Below are positions 15,558 to 24,557 of a stretch of 64,000 nucleotides of DNA, one piece after another. Source of the stretch: JAHBVH01 sp034432375 (GTDB taxonomy: Bacteria > Chloroflexota > Anaerolineae > Caldilineales > Caldilineaceae); contig DAOUCA010000181.1 of NCBI GenBank assembly GCA_034432375.1, positions 1-64,000 of the forward strand, in the 5' to 3' direction. The translations under genes and the position numbers were made by a program. The notes under the pieces were generated by a model that did no database searches, was not told where the DNA came from, and saw nothing but the letters and a program-made list of their open reading frames with translations. Within the stretch, counting starts at the first letter, position 1; each line of letters starts with the position of its first letter.

Positions 15558-17444
15558 ATGATGAAAAGAAAGTTGTCGTTGTTACCTATTCTGGTGATGA
15601 TTGCCGCCATGGTGTTGACGGCCTGCGCGCCCGCCGCCCAACCATCCGCAGGGGAGCAGCCGGCCGCTGAACAACCGGCGGCCACTGCGCAGTCGGTTGC
15701 GGAAGGATCGACTGACCTGACTGCGCTGCCCCGCAATGAGACAATGTACTTCAATGGCCAACAGTGGGGGTCAGTTGTTGGCTGGAACCCATACTCATCC
15801 AACAATAATAATGCCATGGCTGTCAATCAACAGGACAGCGCGCGCGTCATCATGTTTGAAACCCCCTATCTCTATAACATGCTCGATGGCCAGCAGTATC
15901 CGTTGCTTGCCGACGGGCCCTATACCTGGAACGATGCGCATACCGAGATCACCTTCAAGCTCAATGCTGCCGCCAAGTGGAGCGATGGTACCCCGGTGAC
16001 CGCGGAAGATGTTGCCTACACCTGGGATTCCAATATCAAGTATGAAACCAACGCCGGTGTTGGTGCAAAAGATTACATTGATACGATTGAAGCGGTTGAT
16101 CCACAGACGGTTGTCGTCAAAGCCAAATTGGATGAGAATGGCAACGCGATCAATCCGCTGGTCGTCTCGGCCTATTTAAGCACCAACTATGTGATCCAAA
16201 AAGCTTGGACGCAGACACTAGAAGCGCGCGCCGCGGACGCGGCTGCGTTCACGGCAGATGCGGCGGAAGATGCCGTTTACTCTGGCCCCTACCACAAGTA
16301 CTTCGCTGATGATACGAAGGTTGTTTATGTCCGTGATGACAACTACTGGGGCCAGGATGCCAGCATGTGGGGCAAACTCCCGATACCAAAGTATCTGGCG
16401 CACACGATCTTCAAGGATAATGCGGCCGGTTTTACCGCATTAAAAGCTGGTGAAGTCGATGTCAGCCAACAATTTAATGCTAATATTCAGGATCTGTGGC
16501 TCAAGGACAACCTGCCCATTTCCACCTATCTGCCCGACGCGCCGTATGGCATTGGGGCCAGCCTGCCCACTGCCTACTTCAACCTGAATTCCAATGGGTT
16601 GGATCAGGTTGCGGTGCGCAAGGCGATTGCCATGGCCGTTGACTATGACACGATCATCGCCAATGCCATGACCAATCAATCGGCGACCTTCACCCAGGTT
16701 CCGCGCTCGATTATGAACCCGACTGCCGGCGAACAGGCCATGTATGACCACGCGGCCGTCCAGGATCTGCAATGGACTGGCAAGGATATCGAAGGTGCCA
16801 AGAAGCTGCTCGATGAGGCCGGGATCACCGATACCGATGGTGATGGTTGGCGTGAATACAACGGCGAAACCCTGAGCTATGTCGCGACCTGCCCCAATGG
16901 CTGGTCCGACTGGCAGGCGGCAATCGAAGTGGTGGCTGCCGCTGGCAAAGAGATCGGCATTGAGATCACGACGAACTACCCAGAATGGGCGGTTTATCAG
17001 ACGGTCGTCACCAAATCGGACGAACCGCTGCCGGCCGGCTATGACATCTTGATGATGTGGAGTGACGGTGCTGGCCCAACGCAGCCTTGGGGCCGTATCC
17101 GCCATTTGATCAGCTCTGAATTTGTCGGTATCGCAAGCAACTGGAATGGCAACTGGGGTGGCTACAGCAATCCTGACGCCGATGCATTGATCAGTGCAAT
17201 TCCCAGTGAATCCGACCCTGCCAAGCTGAACGAATACTACACAGAACTGACCAAGATTTACCTGACCGATGTTCCCTCCTTCACACTTATGTACCGGCCA
17301 CAATCGTTCCATGCCGTGAACGAGAGTGTCTGGACAAACTTCCCACACGATGGAGACGGCACGAACCCCCCGGTACCGCCGCTCGACCTGACGGACGGTT
17401 GGGGGATCGCCGGTCTCTACAACGTAACGTTGGTTAATCCGTAA
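15558..17444 (+). CDS. ABC transporter substrate-binding lipoprotein, family 5
   Basis: A 628-residue extracellular solute-binding protein of family 5 (peptide, nickel or oligosaccharide type). A lipoprotein signal peptide ends at LTAC (about residue 22), followed by an Ala/Pro/Gln-rich tether. The SBP family-5 domain then includes the typical AKWSDGTPVTAEDVAYTWD element and DNYWG. A strong Shine-Dalgarno (TTAGGAGGAAA) precedes the ATG. It is the first gene of a five-gene importer operon (binding protein, two permeases, two ATPases). A stable hairpin follows at 17457-17499, consistent with much higher expression of the binding protein than of the membrane parts. Substrate not determinable; the ATPase DEPTSMID variant has been seen with oligosaccharide importers. 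Confidence 0.9.
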   Translation: MMKRKLSLLPILVMIAAMVLTACAPAAQPSAGEQPAAEQPAATAQSVAEGSTDLTALPRNETMYFNGQQWGSVVGWNPYSSNNNNAMAVNQQDSARVIMFETPYLYNMLDGQQYPLLADGPYTWNDAHTEITFKLNAAAKWSDGTPVTAEDVAYTWDSNIKYETNAGVGAKDYIDTIEAVDPQTVVVKAKLDENGNAINPLVVSAYLSTNYVIQKAWTQTLEARAADAAAFTADAAEDAVYSGPYHKYFADDTKVVYVRDDNYWGQDASMWGKLPIPKYLAHTIFKDNAAGFTALKAGEVDVSQQFNANIQDLWLKDNLPISTYLPDAPYGIGASLPTAYFNLNSNGLDQVAVRKAIAMAVDYDTIIANAMTNQSATFTQVPRSIMNPTAGEQAMYDHAAVQDLQWTGKDIEGAKKLLDEAGITDTDGDGWREYNGETLSYVATCPNGWSDWQAAIEVVAAAGKEIGIEITTNYPEWAVYQTVVTKSDEPLPAGYDILMMWSDGAGPTQPWGRIRHLISSEFVGIASNWNGNWGGYSNPDADALISAIPSESDPAKLNEYYTELTKIYLTDVPSFTLMYRPQSFHAVNESVWTNFPHDGDGTNPPVPPLDLTDGWGIAGLYNVTLVNP

Positions 17445-17456
17445 CCATAGATTCGT

Positions 17457-17499
17457 ACAAACAGCCATGCTCCGCCAACCCCGAAACATGGCTGTTTGT
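17457..17499 (+). terminator. Intercistronic hairpin after the binding-protein gene
   Basis: A perfect 13-bp inverted repeat (ACAAACAGCCATG at 17457-17469 and its complement at 17487-17499) with a 17-base loop, starting 12 bases after the stop. There is no following T-run, so it is more likely an mRNA-stabilising or processing hairpin than a terminator. Confidence 0.6.
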
Positions 17500-17544
17500 T
17501 ACCAAGGTATTTGTATGGTTTATCTGGGCAAGAGGAGGCGTTGA

Positions 17545-18549
17545 GTGAAAGGGTATCGAAGATATTTCCTCAACAAACTGACTTGGTTCTTAGTTACCTT
17601 TGTTTTCGCATTTCTGTTGAACTTTATTCTGCCGCGGCTGATGCCAGGTGATCCCGTGGCAGTCATCACCCAACGGGTCACGCAGGGTATGCAAAGTTCC
17701 ACAGGAATCCAGGCGGTTTACAACCAATACGCCGATCTGTTTGGCACGAATAAACCTTTACTGGAACAGTTCTGGCTTTACGTGCGCAATGTGGTGCATG
17801 GCGATTTTGGTGTCTCGTTTAGCCAATATCCGCGACCGGTGGCAGATATTCTCAAATCTTCCGTCTGGTGGACGGTCTGTCTACAGTTTCCAGCCATCAT
17901 CGTCGGCTGGCTGATCGGGAACACGCTTGGCGCGTTAGCGGCCTATCTCAAAGGAGGCTTTGATAAAGTCCTCATGCCCGTCAGTATCTTTGTCAGTAAT
18001 TTCCCAGCTTTTGGCATGGCCGTTATTCTGCTGGTTGTCTTTGGGGTGAGGTTAAAATGGTTTCCCACCTCAGGGGGCTATGGCTTTGATCTGATTCCCA
18101 ACTATAGCTGGGAATTTGTATGGTCGGTGTTCGTTCATTATCAATTGCCCTTCTGGTCGATCGTCTTGATTGCCATCGGTGGTCAGGCGATTGGGATGCG
18201 CTCGATGGCCATCTATGAACTGAATGCGGATTATGTGAAATTTAGCCGCTTCATGGGCATCCAAGATCGCAAGATCATCGGCTATGTCTTTCGCAACGCC
18301 ATGCTGCCGCAGATTACCGGACTGGCCTTATCGATTGGCACCATGGTCGGCGGTGCGCTGGTGGCAGAGATCATCTTTAGCTATCCGGGGCTTGGGTATA
18401 CGCTCTTGAATGGCATCATGGGGCAGGATTATCCACTAATCTCAGCAGTCACCTTGATCATCACGGCCATGGTCTTAAGCGCAAATTTCATCATTGAAAT
18501 TTTATATGGCTTCATCGACCCGCGCATTAAAGCGGCGCAGTCCGATTAA
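17545..18549 (+). CDS. ABC transporter permease, DppB type
   Basis: A 334-residue inner-membrane permease of the binding-protein-dependent peptide/nickel type. About six membrane helices; the first is followed by the periplasmic loop containing NFILPRLMPGDPV, a hallmark of DppB proteins. The cytoplasmic coupling (EAA) loop is seen as FMGIQDRKIIGYVFRNAMLPQITG. The GTG start at 17545 is preceded by AGAGGAGG (17531-17538). Forms the channel with the next gene product. Confidence 0.88.
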   Translation: MKGYRRYFLNKLTWFLVTFVFAFLLNFILPRLMPGDPVAVITQRVTQGMQSSTGIQAVYNQYADLFGTNKPLLEQFWLYVRNVVHGDFGVSFSQYPRPVADILKSSVWWTVCLQFPAIIVGWLIGNTLGALAAYLKGGFDKVLMPVSIFVSNFPAFGMAVILLVVFGVRLKWFPTSGGYGFDLIPNYSWEFVWSVFVHYQLPFWSIVLIAIGGQAIGMRSMAIYELNADYVKFSRFMGIQDRKIIGYVFRNAMLPQITGLALSIGTMVGGALVAEIIFSYPGLGYTLLNGIMGQDYPLISAVTLIITAMVLSANFIIEILYGFIDPRIKAAQSD

Positions 18550-18624
18550 GAACCAATTCTGAAATTCGGTTGTGGCGCGCGGGAACAGAGAATTCTAGGA
18601 TAAATACTAAGCAGAGTTGCGGCT

Positions 18625-19875
18625 ATGAAACATACAATTCAACAAGTTTTTCAATCCGGTAAATTTCTTAGTGGTTTCTACATCTTTGTCGCAATTCTGC
18701 TGATCGTGGTGGTCTATCCGCTGATCATCACAGACCCACCGTTAGCCATTATCGGCCAGGGCACCTTCTTTCCACCGGGCATCTATGTCAATGTCTATGA
18801 CGCTGTTGGCTCCTCACCCTATGTTTTGAATCTGTCGGATGCCGCTGCCAAACGAATTGCCAGCAAGCTGGATACCCAAGAGCGTCTGGACATTCAGGAA
18901 TGGCTTGTTGCGGACGGCCTCCCTGAAACGGAAATTGATCGGACGAACACGGCACAACTTCTGGAACAGTGGGTCAACAACTATGATCCTACCCAGCAAA
19001 TTGCGGGGATGACCTTTGCCAGACAGCGCTATTTTCAAAGGCTTGATGGCTCGCTCAAAGGTCTTTTGTCAACAGAAGGCAAGGCCATTGCACAACTTAA
19101 CCTAGAAACTGGCGCATTGGAGCAGACCGGTACCGTCAACCTGACCGATTATGTGAATATCAGCGAGGTGGCGAATGTACGGGTGTTGCCGCTGGGAACC
19201 GACAACTTCGGCCGCGATATGCTCACGGAATTGGTCTCGGCGACCCGCACATCATTGCAGATCGGCTTTGTCGCCGGCTTCATCGCAACGTTAGTTGGCC
19301 TAACCCTGGGCCTGCTGGGTGGGTATGTTGGCGGGCCTGTGGATGATGGGATCATGTTTGTCACCAATCTCTTTACGGTCATCCCCAGCTTTGTCCTATT
19401 GATCTTGATTTCGTATAGTATCGGCCAGGAACAACGCGGTGCGTTCACAATCGCAACGGTGATCGGCTTTACTTCCTGGGTCTGGACTGCCAGGGCTGTA
19501 CGGGCGCAAGTAGTCTCCCTGCGCAATCGCGACCATGTCAACTTATCTAAACTGTCGGGACACTCGCTGGCCTACATCATCGTCAACGACATTCTGCCTT
19601 ACATCGCTTCGTATGTTGTCATGGCGCTGATTCTGCAGATCTCCTCGGGGATTCTGGCGGAGGCGGGGTTGTCGATCCTCGGGCTTGGCCCCAAAACAAC
19701 GGAAGTGCCAACGCTGGGGTTGATGATGAACTGGGCGATGATCTACCAGGCGCATGTCCAGGGGCGATGGTGGGCCTACTTCCCGGTGCTGGTCATTATC
19801 GCGCTGATTACCTTCTCGATGAATTTGATGAATACCGGTCTCGACCAGCTCTTTAATCCATCTTTGCGGGAGTAG
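18625..19875 (+). CDS. ABC transporter permease, DppC type, with large extracytoplasmic insertion
   Basis: A 416-residue permease, about 120 residues longer than typical DppC proteins (about 290-300). The first membrane helix (about 16-36) is followed by roughly 150 residues predicted to be outside the membrane before the standard DppC segment LGTDNFGRDMLTELVSATRT begins; five more helices and the coupling loop (LSGHSLAYIIVNDILPYIAS) follow. The insertion could form an extra domain that docks the binding protein. It is placed between DppB-type and ATPase genes of the same operon. Confidence 0.87.
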   Translation: MKHTIQQVFQSGKFLSGFYIFVAILLIVVVYPLIITDPPLAIIGQGTFFPPGIYVNVYDAVGSSPYVLNLSDAAAKRIASKLDTQERLDIQEWLVADGLPETEIDRTNTAQLLEQWVNNYDPTQQIAGMTFARQRYFQRLDGSLKGLLSTEGKAIAQLNLETGALEQTGTVNLTDYVNISEVANVRVLPLGTDNFGRDMLTELVSATRTSLQIGFVAGFIATLVGLTLGLLGGYVGGPVDDGIMFVTNLFTVIPSFVLLILISYSIGQEQRGAFTIATVIGFTSWVWTARAVRAQVVSLRNRDHVNLSKLSGHSLAYIIVNDILPYIASYVVMALILQISSGILAEAGLSILGLGPKTTEVPTLGLMMNWAMIYQAHVQGRWWAYFPVLVIIALITFSMNLMNTGLDQLFNPSLRE

Positions 19876-19879
19876 GCGT

Positions 19880-20000
19880 GAGGAAACCCCACCCCTGGCC
19901 CCTCCCCGACATCAAGGAGGGGAGCAAGGTTTCTCCCCTGATATCGCGCCCCAAGGCGGGTGCCCACCGGGTGTGGGTGGGAGGGGGTATCCATAAACTT
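19880..20000. repeat. Palindromic repeat, CCCCACCC family (copy 4), inside the importer operon
   Basis: About 120 bp between the permease and ATPase genes: AACCCCACCCCTGGCCCC at the left and GGGTGTGGGTGGGAGGGGG at the right, with a CCCCGACATCAAGGAGGGG hairpin between. The terminal bases differ from copies 1-3. It must be transcribed in the operon mRNA. Confidence 0.62.
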
Positions 20001-20039
20001 TTAGGAAGTGACTTAGGCGTGAGGAATTAGGAAATTGCG

Positions 20040-21110
20040 ATGGCAACTGTAATGTTAGAGGTCAAGGAACTGACGACAAAGTATATTACCCGCTTTGGGG
20101 AAGATATTTATGCCGTTGACCACGTTTCGCTGAAGGTGGAGGAGGGGAAATCGCTGGGCATTGCCGGCGAATCCGGCTGCGGAAAATCGACGCTGGCCCT
20201 CAGTCTGATGGGGTATTATTTCCCGCCCCTGTACTATACGAGTGGCGAGATCATCATTGATGGTCAAACGATTACGGGCATGAACCCGGACGAGGTGCGC
20301 AAATCGATTTTGGGCAATGAGATTGCCTACATTCCCCAATCGGCGATGAACGCGCTCAACCCTACCCAGCGGATCATCCACTTTATTGAAGATGTCCTCA
20401 AAGCCCATGACCCTTTCATCACCAAACATGACATTTACGACCGCGCCCGCAAACTCTTCGAGACGGTGGGGCTGCCGGCGGAGGTGTTGCAAAAATATCC
20501 GGTGGAACTCTCCGGCGGCATGAAACAGCGCACGGTGATTGCCGTCTCCGTCTTGCTCTCACCCAAAGTGCTGATTGCGGACGAACCCTCCTCGGCCCTC
20601 GATGTCACCTCGCAGAAGATGGTGATTAAGATGCTGCGCCACTTGATGGATAGTGGGTTAATTCGTTCGATGATCTTCATCACCCATGAGCTTCCACTGC
20701 TCTACAATGTCACCGACGAGATTATGGTGATGTATGCCGGGCAGATCGTGGAGAAGGGCAGCGCGCGCGAGACCGTCTTTCACCCCATTCACCCCTATGC
20801 CAAAGGGCTGATGGGGTCGATCATCGTCCCGGAGAGTGGCCTGCGCAATGTCAAACTGGCTGCCATCCCCGGTGTGCCGCCCAATCTCAAGAACCCACCG
20901 AATGGCTGTCGCTTTGCCGAACGTTGCAACTATGTGCGGCCCGAATGCAAGGGGACGACGGTCGCGCTGCGCGATGCTGCCGGTGACCGTGCTTACCGTT
21001 GTATTCTACCGGAGCATGAATTGCGGGACGGGGAGCAAAAGGGAACTTTTGCGCGAGCGACTTCTACGCCGGAGACCTTTACGAGGGAGGCATCTCTGAA
21101 TGAGCGCTGA
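20040..21110 (+). CDS. ABC transporter ATP-binding protein, DppD type
   Basis: A 356-residue ATPase. Walker A is GESGCGKSTLA, the signature LSGGMKQR, Walker B LIADEPSSALD, the switch IFITHELP. The C-terminal oligopeptide/dipeptide extension contains four cysteines (NGCRFAERCNYVRPECKG and YRCILPEHEL), which in DppD/OppD relatives may bind an iron-sulfur cluster. Its last 11 bases overlap the next ATPase gene, so the two are coupled and form a heterodimeric motor. Confidence 0.9.
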   Translation: MATVMLEVKELTTKYITRFGEDIYAVDHVSLKVEEGKSLGIAGESGCGKSTLALSLMGYYFPPLYYTSGEIIIDGQTITGMNPDEVRKSILGNEIAYIPQSAMNALNPTQRIIHFIEDVLKAHDPFITKHDIYDRARKLFETVGLPAEVLQKYPVELSGGMKQRTVIAVSVLLSPKVLIADEPSSALDVTSQKMVIKMLRHLMDSGLIRSMIFITHELPLLYNVTDEIMVMYAGQIVEKGSARETVFHPIHPYAKGLMGSIIVPESGLRNVKLAAIPGVPPNLKNPPNGCRFAERCNYVRPECKGTTVALRDAAGDRAYRCILPEHELRDGEQKGTFARATSTPETFTREASLNER

Positions 21111-21912
21111 GAAAAAAATATGCCTGAGCACGTCGGGGCTGACTAAGGTCTTTGGCTTTGGCCGCAACAAGACTGTTGCTGTTGATCATGTGGATATTGA
21201 CCTCTACGAAGGTGAAATCGTCTCGATCGTCGGCGAATCGGGCAGTGGCAAAACCACGTTGGCAAAGCTGCTATTGGGCTTGATCAACGCCACGGAAGGG
21301 GAGGTTTATTTTCAGGGACAAAAGCGCGATATCAGCTCGCAGCGCAAGAAACGGGAGTATTGGAAAAACATCCAGGCGATCTTTCAAGATCCCTTCTCTT
21401 CGTTTAATATGTTCAACAAGATCGACACTGTGCTCTTGGATTGCATTCACATGACGGGGGGGCGAAGGCTGCCCCATGCACAAAAAGTGGCAATGATGAC
21501 CGAGGCGTGTAGCTTTGTCAACTTGAAATTTGAGGAACTGACCAACAAATATCCATTCGAGCTTTCTGGCGGACAGATGCAGCGCTTGATGATTGCCCGG
21601 ATCTTCCTGTTGAAACCGAAGATCCTACTGGCCGATGAGCCGACCTCAATGATCGATGCCTGTTCACGTGCAACCATTCTAGATGAGCTAATGCAATTAC
21701 GCGACGAAATTGGGATGACGCTGATCTTTATCACCCACGATATTGGCCTGGCCTACTATGTGTCAGACAGTGTCTACATCATGGAGCATGGCCGATTTGT
21801 CGAACATGGCACAGCCGACGCCGTGATCCTGCATCCCCAGGAGCCCTACACCAAACGCCTAATCAGTGATGTTCCCAAAATCTACGAAGAATGGGATCTC
21901 ACGACGGTGTAA
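21100..21912 (+). CDS. ABC transporter ATP-binding protein, DppF type
   Basis: A 270-residue ATPase, last gene of the importer operon. Walker A is GESGSGKTTLAK, signature LSGGQMQR, Walker B LLADEPTSMIDA, switch IFITHD. The DEPTSMID form instead of DEPTSALD recurs in a branch of family-5 importers that includes sugar-oligomer transporters; that is a hint, not proof, of an oligosaccharide substrate. It lacks the C-terminal Cys cluster of its partner. Starts by overlapping the previous gene by 11 bases. Confidence 0.88.
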   Translation: MSAEKKICLSTSGLTKVFGFGRNKTVAVDHVDIDLYEGEIVSIVGESGSGKTTLAKLLLGLINATEGEVYFQGQKRDISSQRKKREYWKNIQAIFQDPFSSFNMFNKIDTVLLDCIHMTGGRRLPHAQKVAMMTEACSFVNLKFEELTNKYPFELSGGQMQRLMIARIFLLKPKILLADEPTSMIDACSRATILDELMQLRDEIGMTLIFITHDIGLAYYVSDSVYIMEHGRFVEHGTADAVILHPQEPYTKRLISDVPKIYEEWDLTTV

Positions 21913-21916
21913 ATTG

Positions 21917-21997
21917 GGTGCGTCCCATTTTGGGGGGATTCGTCGAGCACGAAGAACCGATTTGTCTGTGTACCCCCCCGAAAATGTGGTGCGCACC
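21917..21997. repeat. Imperfect inverted repeat, GGTGCG...CCATTTT type
   Basis: Left arm GGTGCGTCCCATTTTGGGGG and right arm, on the other strand, GGTGCGCACCACATTTTCGG. The arms agree at most positions. Starts immediately after the DppF-type ATPase gene; could serve as its terminator or be a small mobile repeat. Confidence 0.5.
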
Positions 21998-22009
21998 AGT
22001 TTGAATTCT

Positions 22010-22085
22010 ATAGGACTTACGCAACCCTCCCGTTTCGATACGCCGAAAAACAGGCTACTCAACCGGCGTTTTGCGTAAGTCCTAT
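22010..22085. mobile_element. 76-bp MITE with 15-bp perfect terminal inverted repeats
   Basis: ATAGGACTTACGCAA (22010-22024) is exactly the reverse complement of TTGCGTAAGTCCTAT (22071-22085). Termini containing AGGACTTACGCA are widespread on small non-autonomous elements and insertion sequences, for example in cyanobacteria. The 46-bp interior encodes nothing. A target-site duplication is not evident. Confidence 0.7.
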
Positions 22086-22591
22086 TTTATAGCGTTTGTC
22101 CAACGTCAATCTAAACTGTATAATGCACCTACCTTCCGTCGTGTGACTAAACAAACAATCCAGAGCAACCCAAAGCATGAGGGTTAAGAGGAAGGCCTTA
22201 CTTATATCTTTCTATAATGCTTGTGCTCTTCTATACGACCAGTCAAAGGCAAAATCGAGTGTTCCCCTGTTGGCTGGAGAACAGAAGCAACTGGAGATCA
22301 TATCATTACTGGTCCCTACTTACCCGTGGGAAGTGTAGTCTCTGCTGTAGTCATTGTGACGAACAAAGAAGGCAACTCTGCAATCTTAAAAATAGTTGAA
22401 GTGCCAATTGAAGCATCTGCATAACTTCTCAACATGTGATCTCAACATGTGATCTCAACACTCGGTAACTGAGTTTACTGTTCAGGCTGTCACGGCCAAG
22501 CGACGCGCCTGATCGAGTTTGACAAACCATGAATGTTGTCGTGAACAGCGTGGGGAATGTGGGCTAACCGTATCCTCTAAAGGAAACCACT

Positions 22592-23719
22592 ATGGCAGCT
22601 CACCGATTGCCCGCCGCCGACCTCATCAAGATCATTGAGTCCCCGCAGCAGCCGAACCGTCAAGGCTACGATCCCTTCACCCTTGAGGAACTGATGGCGC
22701 GCTGCGGCGTTCCTGGGGTCAGCATCGCAGTCATCCAGGATTTTGCGGTTCACTGGGCCAAGGGCTATGGCATTGCCGATGTGGCGACCGGCGCAGTGGT
22801 CAACGTGGAGACCTTGTTTCAGGCGGCGTCGATCAGCAAGCCGGTCAATGCAATGGCTTTTCTAAAGGCCGTTCAGGATGGCAAGCTTGCGCTAGACGAT
22901 AATATCAACAGCATGTTGACCTTGTGGCAATTACCCGATAGCCCCTTTACCCAAACACAGCCGGTGACGCCCCGTCTATTGGCCAGCCACATCGCTGGCT
23001 TGGGCGATGGCTTTGGCTTTCCCGGCTACAGTCCCACCGATCCCCTGCCGACCACAGTTCAGATCCTCAATGGCGACAAGCCCTCCAATGTGGGGCCGGT
23101 CTCCGTGGCGCGGCCACCGCTGACCGCCTTTCATTACTCCGGTGGCGGCGTGACGATCTTACAATTGGCGCTGACGGATCAGCTTGGCAAACCTTATGCG
23201 GAGATTTTGCAAGAGTCTGTGCTGGGACCAATCGGCATGAGCCAAAGCAGCTTCGAGCAACCGCTTTCCCCCGATCGGGATCGCAATGCCGCACGGGCCC
23301 ACGATGGCGAAGGCCGAGCGATGGGCGATAAGTGGCATGTCTATCCAGAACTCGCCGCTGCCGGCCTGTGGACCACCCCGACCGACCTCGCCCGCTTTGC
23401 AATTGAAGTGCAGAAATCTTTGCGCGGGGAAGCTAATCATGTGCTCTCGCAGACAATGATCAAGGAGATGCTCACCCCAGTTGGTGTGGGGGATTATGCG
23501 GTGGGCTTTGCGCTGACCAAGGCGGGGCAAGGCTGGTACTTTGGTCACGGTGGCGGCAATTGGGGCTTCCGCTGCCTGCTGAGTGCACACAAAGTCAAAG
23601 GCTATGGCTTTGCGATCATGACGAACGCCGACAACGGTGGCATTCTTCTAGGCGAGTTGAAAGAGCGGATCGAGCGCGCCTATGGCTACGATGCGTTGGA
23701 CAAAGCTGTACCCCGCTAG
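22592..23719 (+). CDS. Serine beta-lactamase-like / penicillin-binding-like hydrolase
   Basis: A 375-residue protein of the beta-lactamase (class C/PBP4*-like) family. The active-site tetrad SxxK is seen as ASISKPVNAM, the second motif as FHYSGGGVTILQ (YSG in place of YxN), and the third as FGHGGGNWGF (HGG in place of KTG); these are typical of esterase and D-aminopeptidase branches rather than true beta-lactamases. No signal peptide is visible, so it may be cytoplasmic. ATG start after AAAGGAAACC. Flanked downstream by a palindromic repeat. Substrate unknown. Confidence 0.85.
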   Translation: MAAHRLPAADLIKIIESPQQPNRQGYDPFTLEELMARCGVPGVSIAVIQDFAVHWAKGYGIADVATGAVVNVETLFQAASISKPVNAMAFLKAVQDGKLALDDNINSMLTLWQLPDSPFTQTQPVTPRLLASHIAGLGDGFGFPGYSPTDPLPTTVQILNGDKPSNVGPVSVARPPLTAFHYSGGGVTILQLALTDQLGKPYAEILQESVLGPIGMSQSSFEQPLSPDRDRNAARAHDGEGRAMGDKWHVYPELAAAGLWTTPTDLARFAIEVQKSLRGEANHVLSQTMIKEMLTPVGVGDYAVGFALTKAGQGWYFGHGGGNWGFRCLLSAHKVKGYGFAIMTNADNGGILLGELKERIERAYGYDALDKAVPR

Positions 23720-23728
23720 CTCCGCCCT

Positions 23729-23825
23729 TTAGGCCACTCCAGAAAAATAAGTATTCACAAATAGTTGCTTTTCTTCGTGTGCCTTCGTGTGCCTTCGTGG
23801 ATCATTTAATTTGGGAATAGCCTTA
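23729..23825. repeat. CTTCGTG-type palindromic repeat, internally shortened
   Basis: Begins TTAGGCCACTCCAG, ends GGAATAGCCTTA, and contains CCTTCGTGTG tandem copies ending CTTCGTGGATCA. Same termini as the complete copies at 32041, 48337, 49710 and 60757, with much of the left arm changed. Its last bases (TTA, 23823-23825) are the stop codon of the convergent PyrK-like gene. Confidence 0.65.
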
Positions 23826-24557
23826 GATCGCCAAGACCGGCCCATCCATACAGAGCACCTTCCCCCCATGATCACACGCCCCACAAATGCCAATGCCACA
23901 GCGCATATAGGCCTCCCAACTCAGTTGCGTGGGGATCTGAAACCGTTCGCCTAGCAGTTGCAACGCGGCCAACATGCCATGCGGACCACAGGCGTAGATA
24001 CCATCGAGCACGTTACGGCTCAGCAGTAGTTCCAGGGTTGCCGTGACAATTCCCTGGGTGCCAGCGCTCCCATCGTCGGTGGTGAGATGCAGTTGGATCG
24101 TTGTGGTGCCCTGGGCCGCGACCGCCAACGTTTGGAAGCGTTCAAGATAGAGCAGATCGACCGCCGTGCGCGCACCGACAATAACATCGATAGTGTCGAC
24201 TCGGCCAATTTGTGTACGTGCCAGCCAATAGAGGGGGGCCACGCCATAGCCGCCACCAATCAGCGCCAACCGTTTTTGTGTGGCCGGCACGCGGAAGCCT
24301 TGGCCCAATGGCCCACGCAGCCAGAGTTGATCACCCACGACTAACTCGTGAACCAGGCGGCTAAAGGGGCCAATCGCCGTGATCATGAAGGTGACTGGAT
24401 TGGTGTTGACGAGGGAAAAGGGCTTCTCGTCAAAGCGGGGTACCCAGACCATGGCAAATTGGCCTGGGTAGCCATTTAGCGTCATATCCAAGACAAAAGT
24501 CTTGGTGCGGTAATTATCCTGCTCGATTTTTGTGATAAAAGTGCTTTGCGGTAACAT
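23823..24557 (-). CDS. PyrK-like FAD/[2Fe-2S] electron-transfer subunit
   Basis: A 244-residue ferredoxin-reductase-type protein like the electron-transfer subunit of type 1B dihydroorotate dehydrogenase. An FAD-binding beta-barrel (KPFSLV, 45-50, in place of RPFS) precedes an NAD-binding Rossmann domain (LIGGGYGVAPLYWLA). The C-terminus has Cys220, Cys225, Cys228 and Cys236 (RCGIGICGAC ... VLCMDGPVL), the PyrK [2Fe-2S] motif. In PyrK the protein passes electrons from dihydroorotate dehydrogenase to NAD. No pyrD is adjacent, so the partner could be encoded elsewhere. The upstream gene, 209 bp away, is an unrelated SDR. Confidence 0.82.
   Translation of the reverse strand: MLPQSTFITKIEQDNYRTKTFVLDMTLNGYPGQFAMVWVPRFDEKPFSLVNTNPVTFMITAIGPFSRLVHELVVGDQLWLRGPLGQGFRVPATQKRLALIGGGYGVAPLYWLARTQIGRVDTIDVIVGARTAVDLLYLERFQTLAVAAQGTTTIQLHLTTDDGSAGTQGIVTATLELLLSRNVLDGIYACGPHGMLAALQLLGERFQIPTQLSWEAYMRCGIGICGACDHGGKVLCMDGPVLAI

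Larger units (their letters stand above)
21913..22591. other. 680-bp intergenic region with two palindromic elements and no certain gene
   Basis: Two palindromic elements (21917-21997 and 22010-22085) follow the importer operon. The remaining 500 bp has low G+C for this window. A 67-codon frame at 22221-22424 (ending VEVPIEASA) reads like a short beta-rich protein fragment, but it has no clear ribosome-binding site and AT-rich codons. I treat it as a possible remnant, not a gene. Confidence 0.4.

Noticed and set aside
22221..22424. 67-codon small protein ending VEVPIEASA
   Set aside because: No convincing start signal, AT-rich codons, and an overlapping frame of similar quality. Possibly a fragment of a lost gene.
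23067..23590. Minus-strand frames inside the beta-lactamase-like gene
   Set aside because: They are shadows of a well-supported plus-strand gene with intact motifs.
22592..23719. True antibiotic-resistance beta-lactamase
   Set aside because: YSG and HGG replace YxN and KTG and there is no signal peptide; it fits better with esterase or peptidase relatives.
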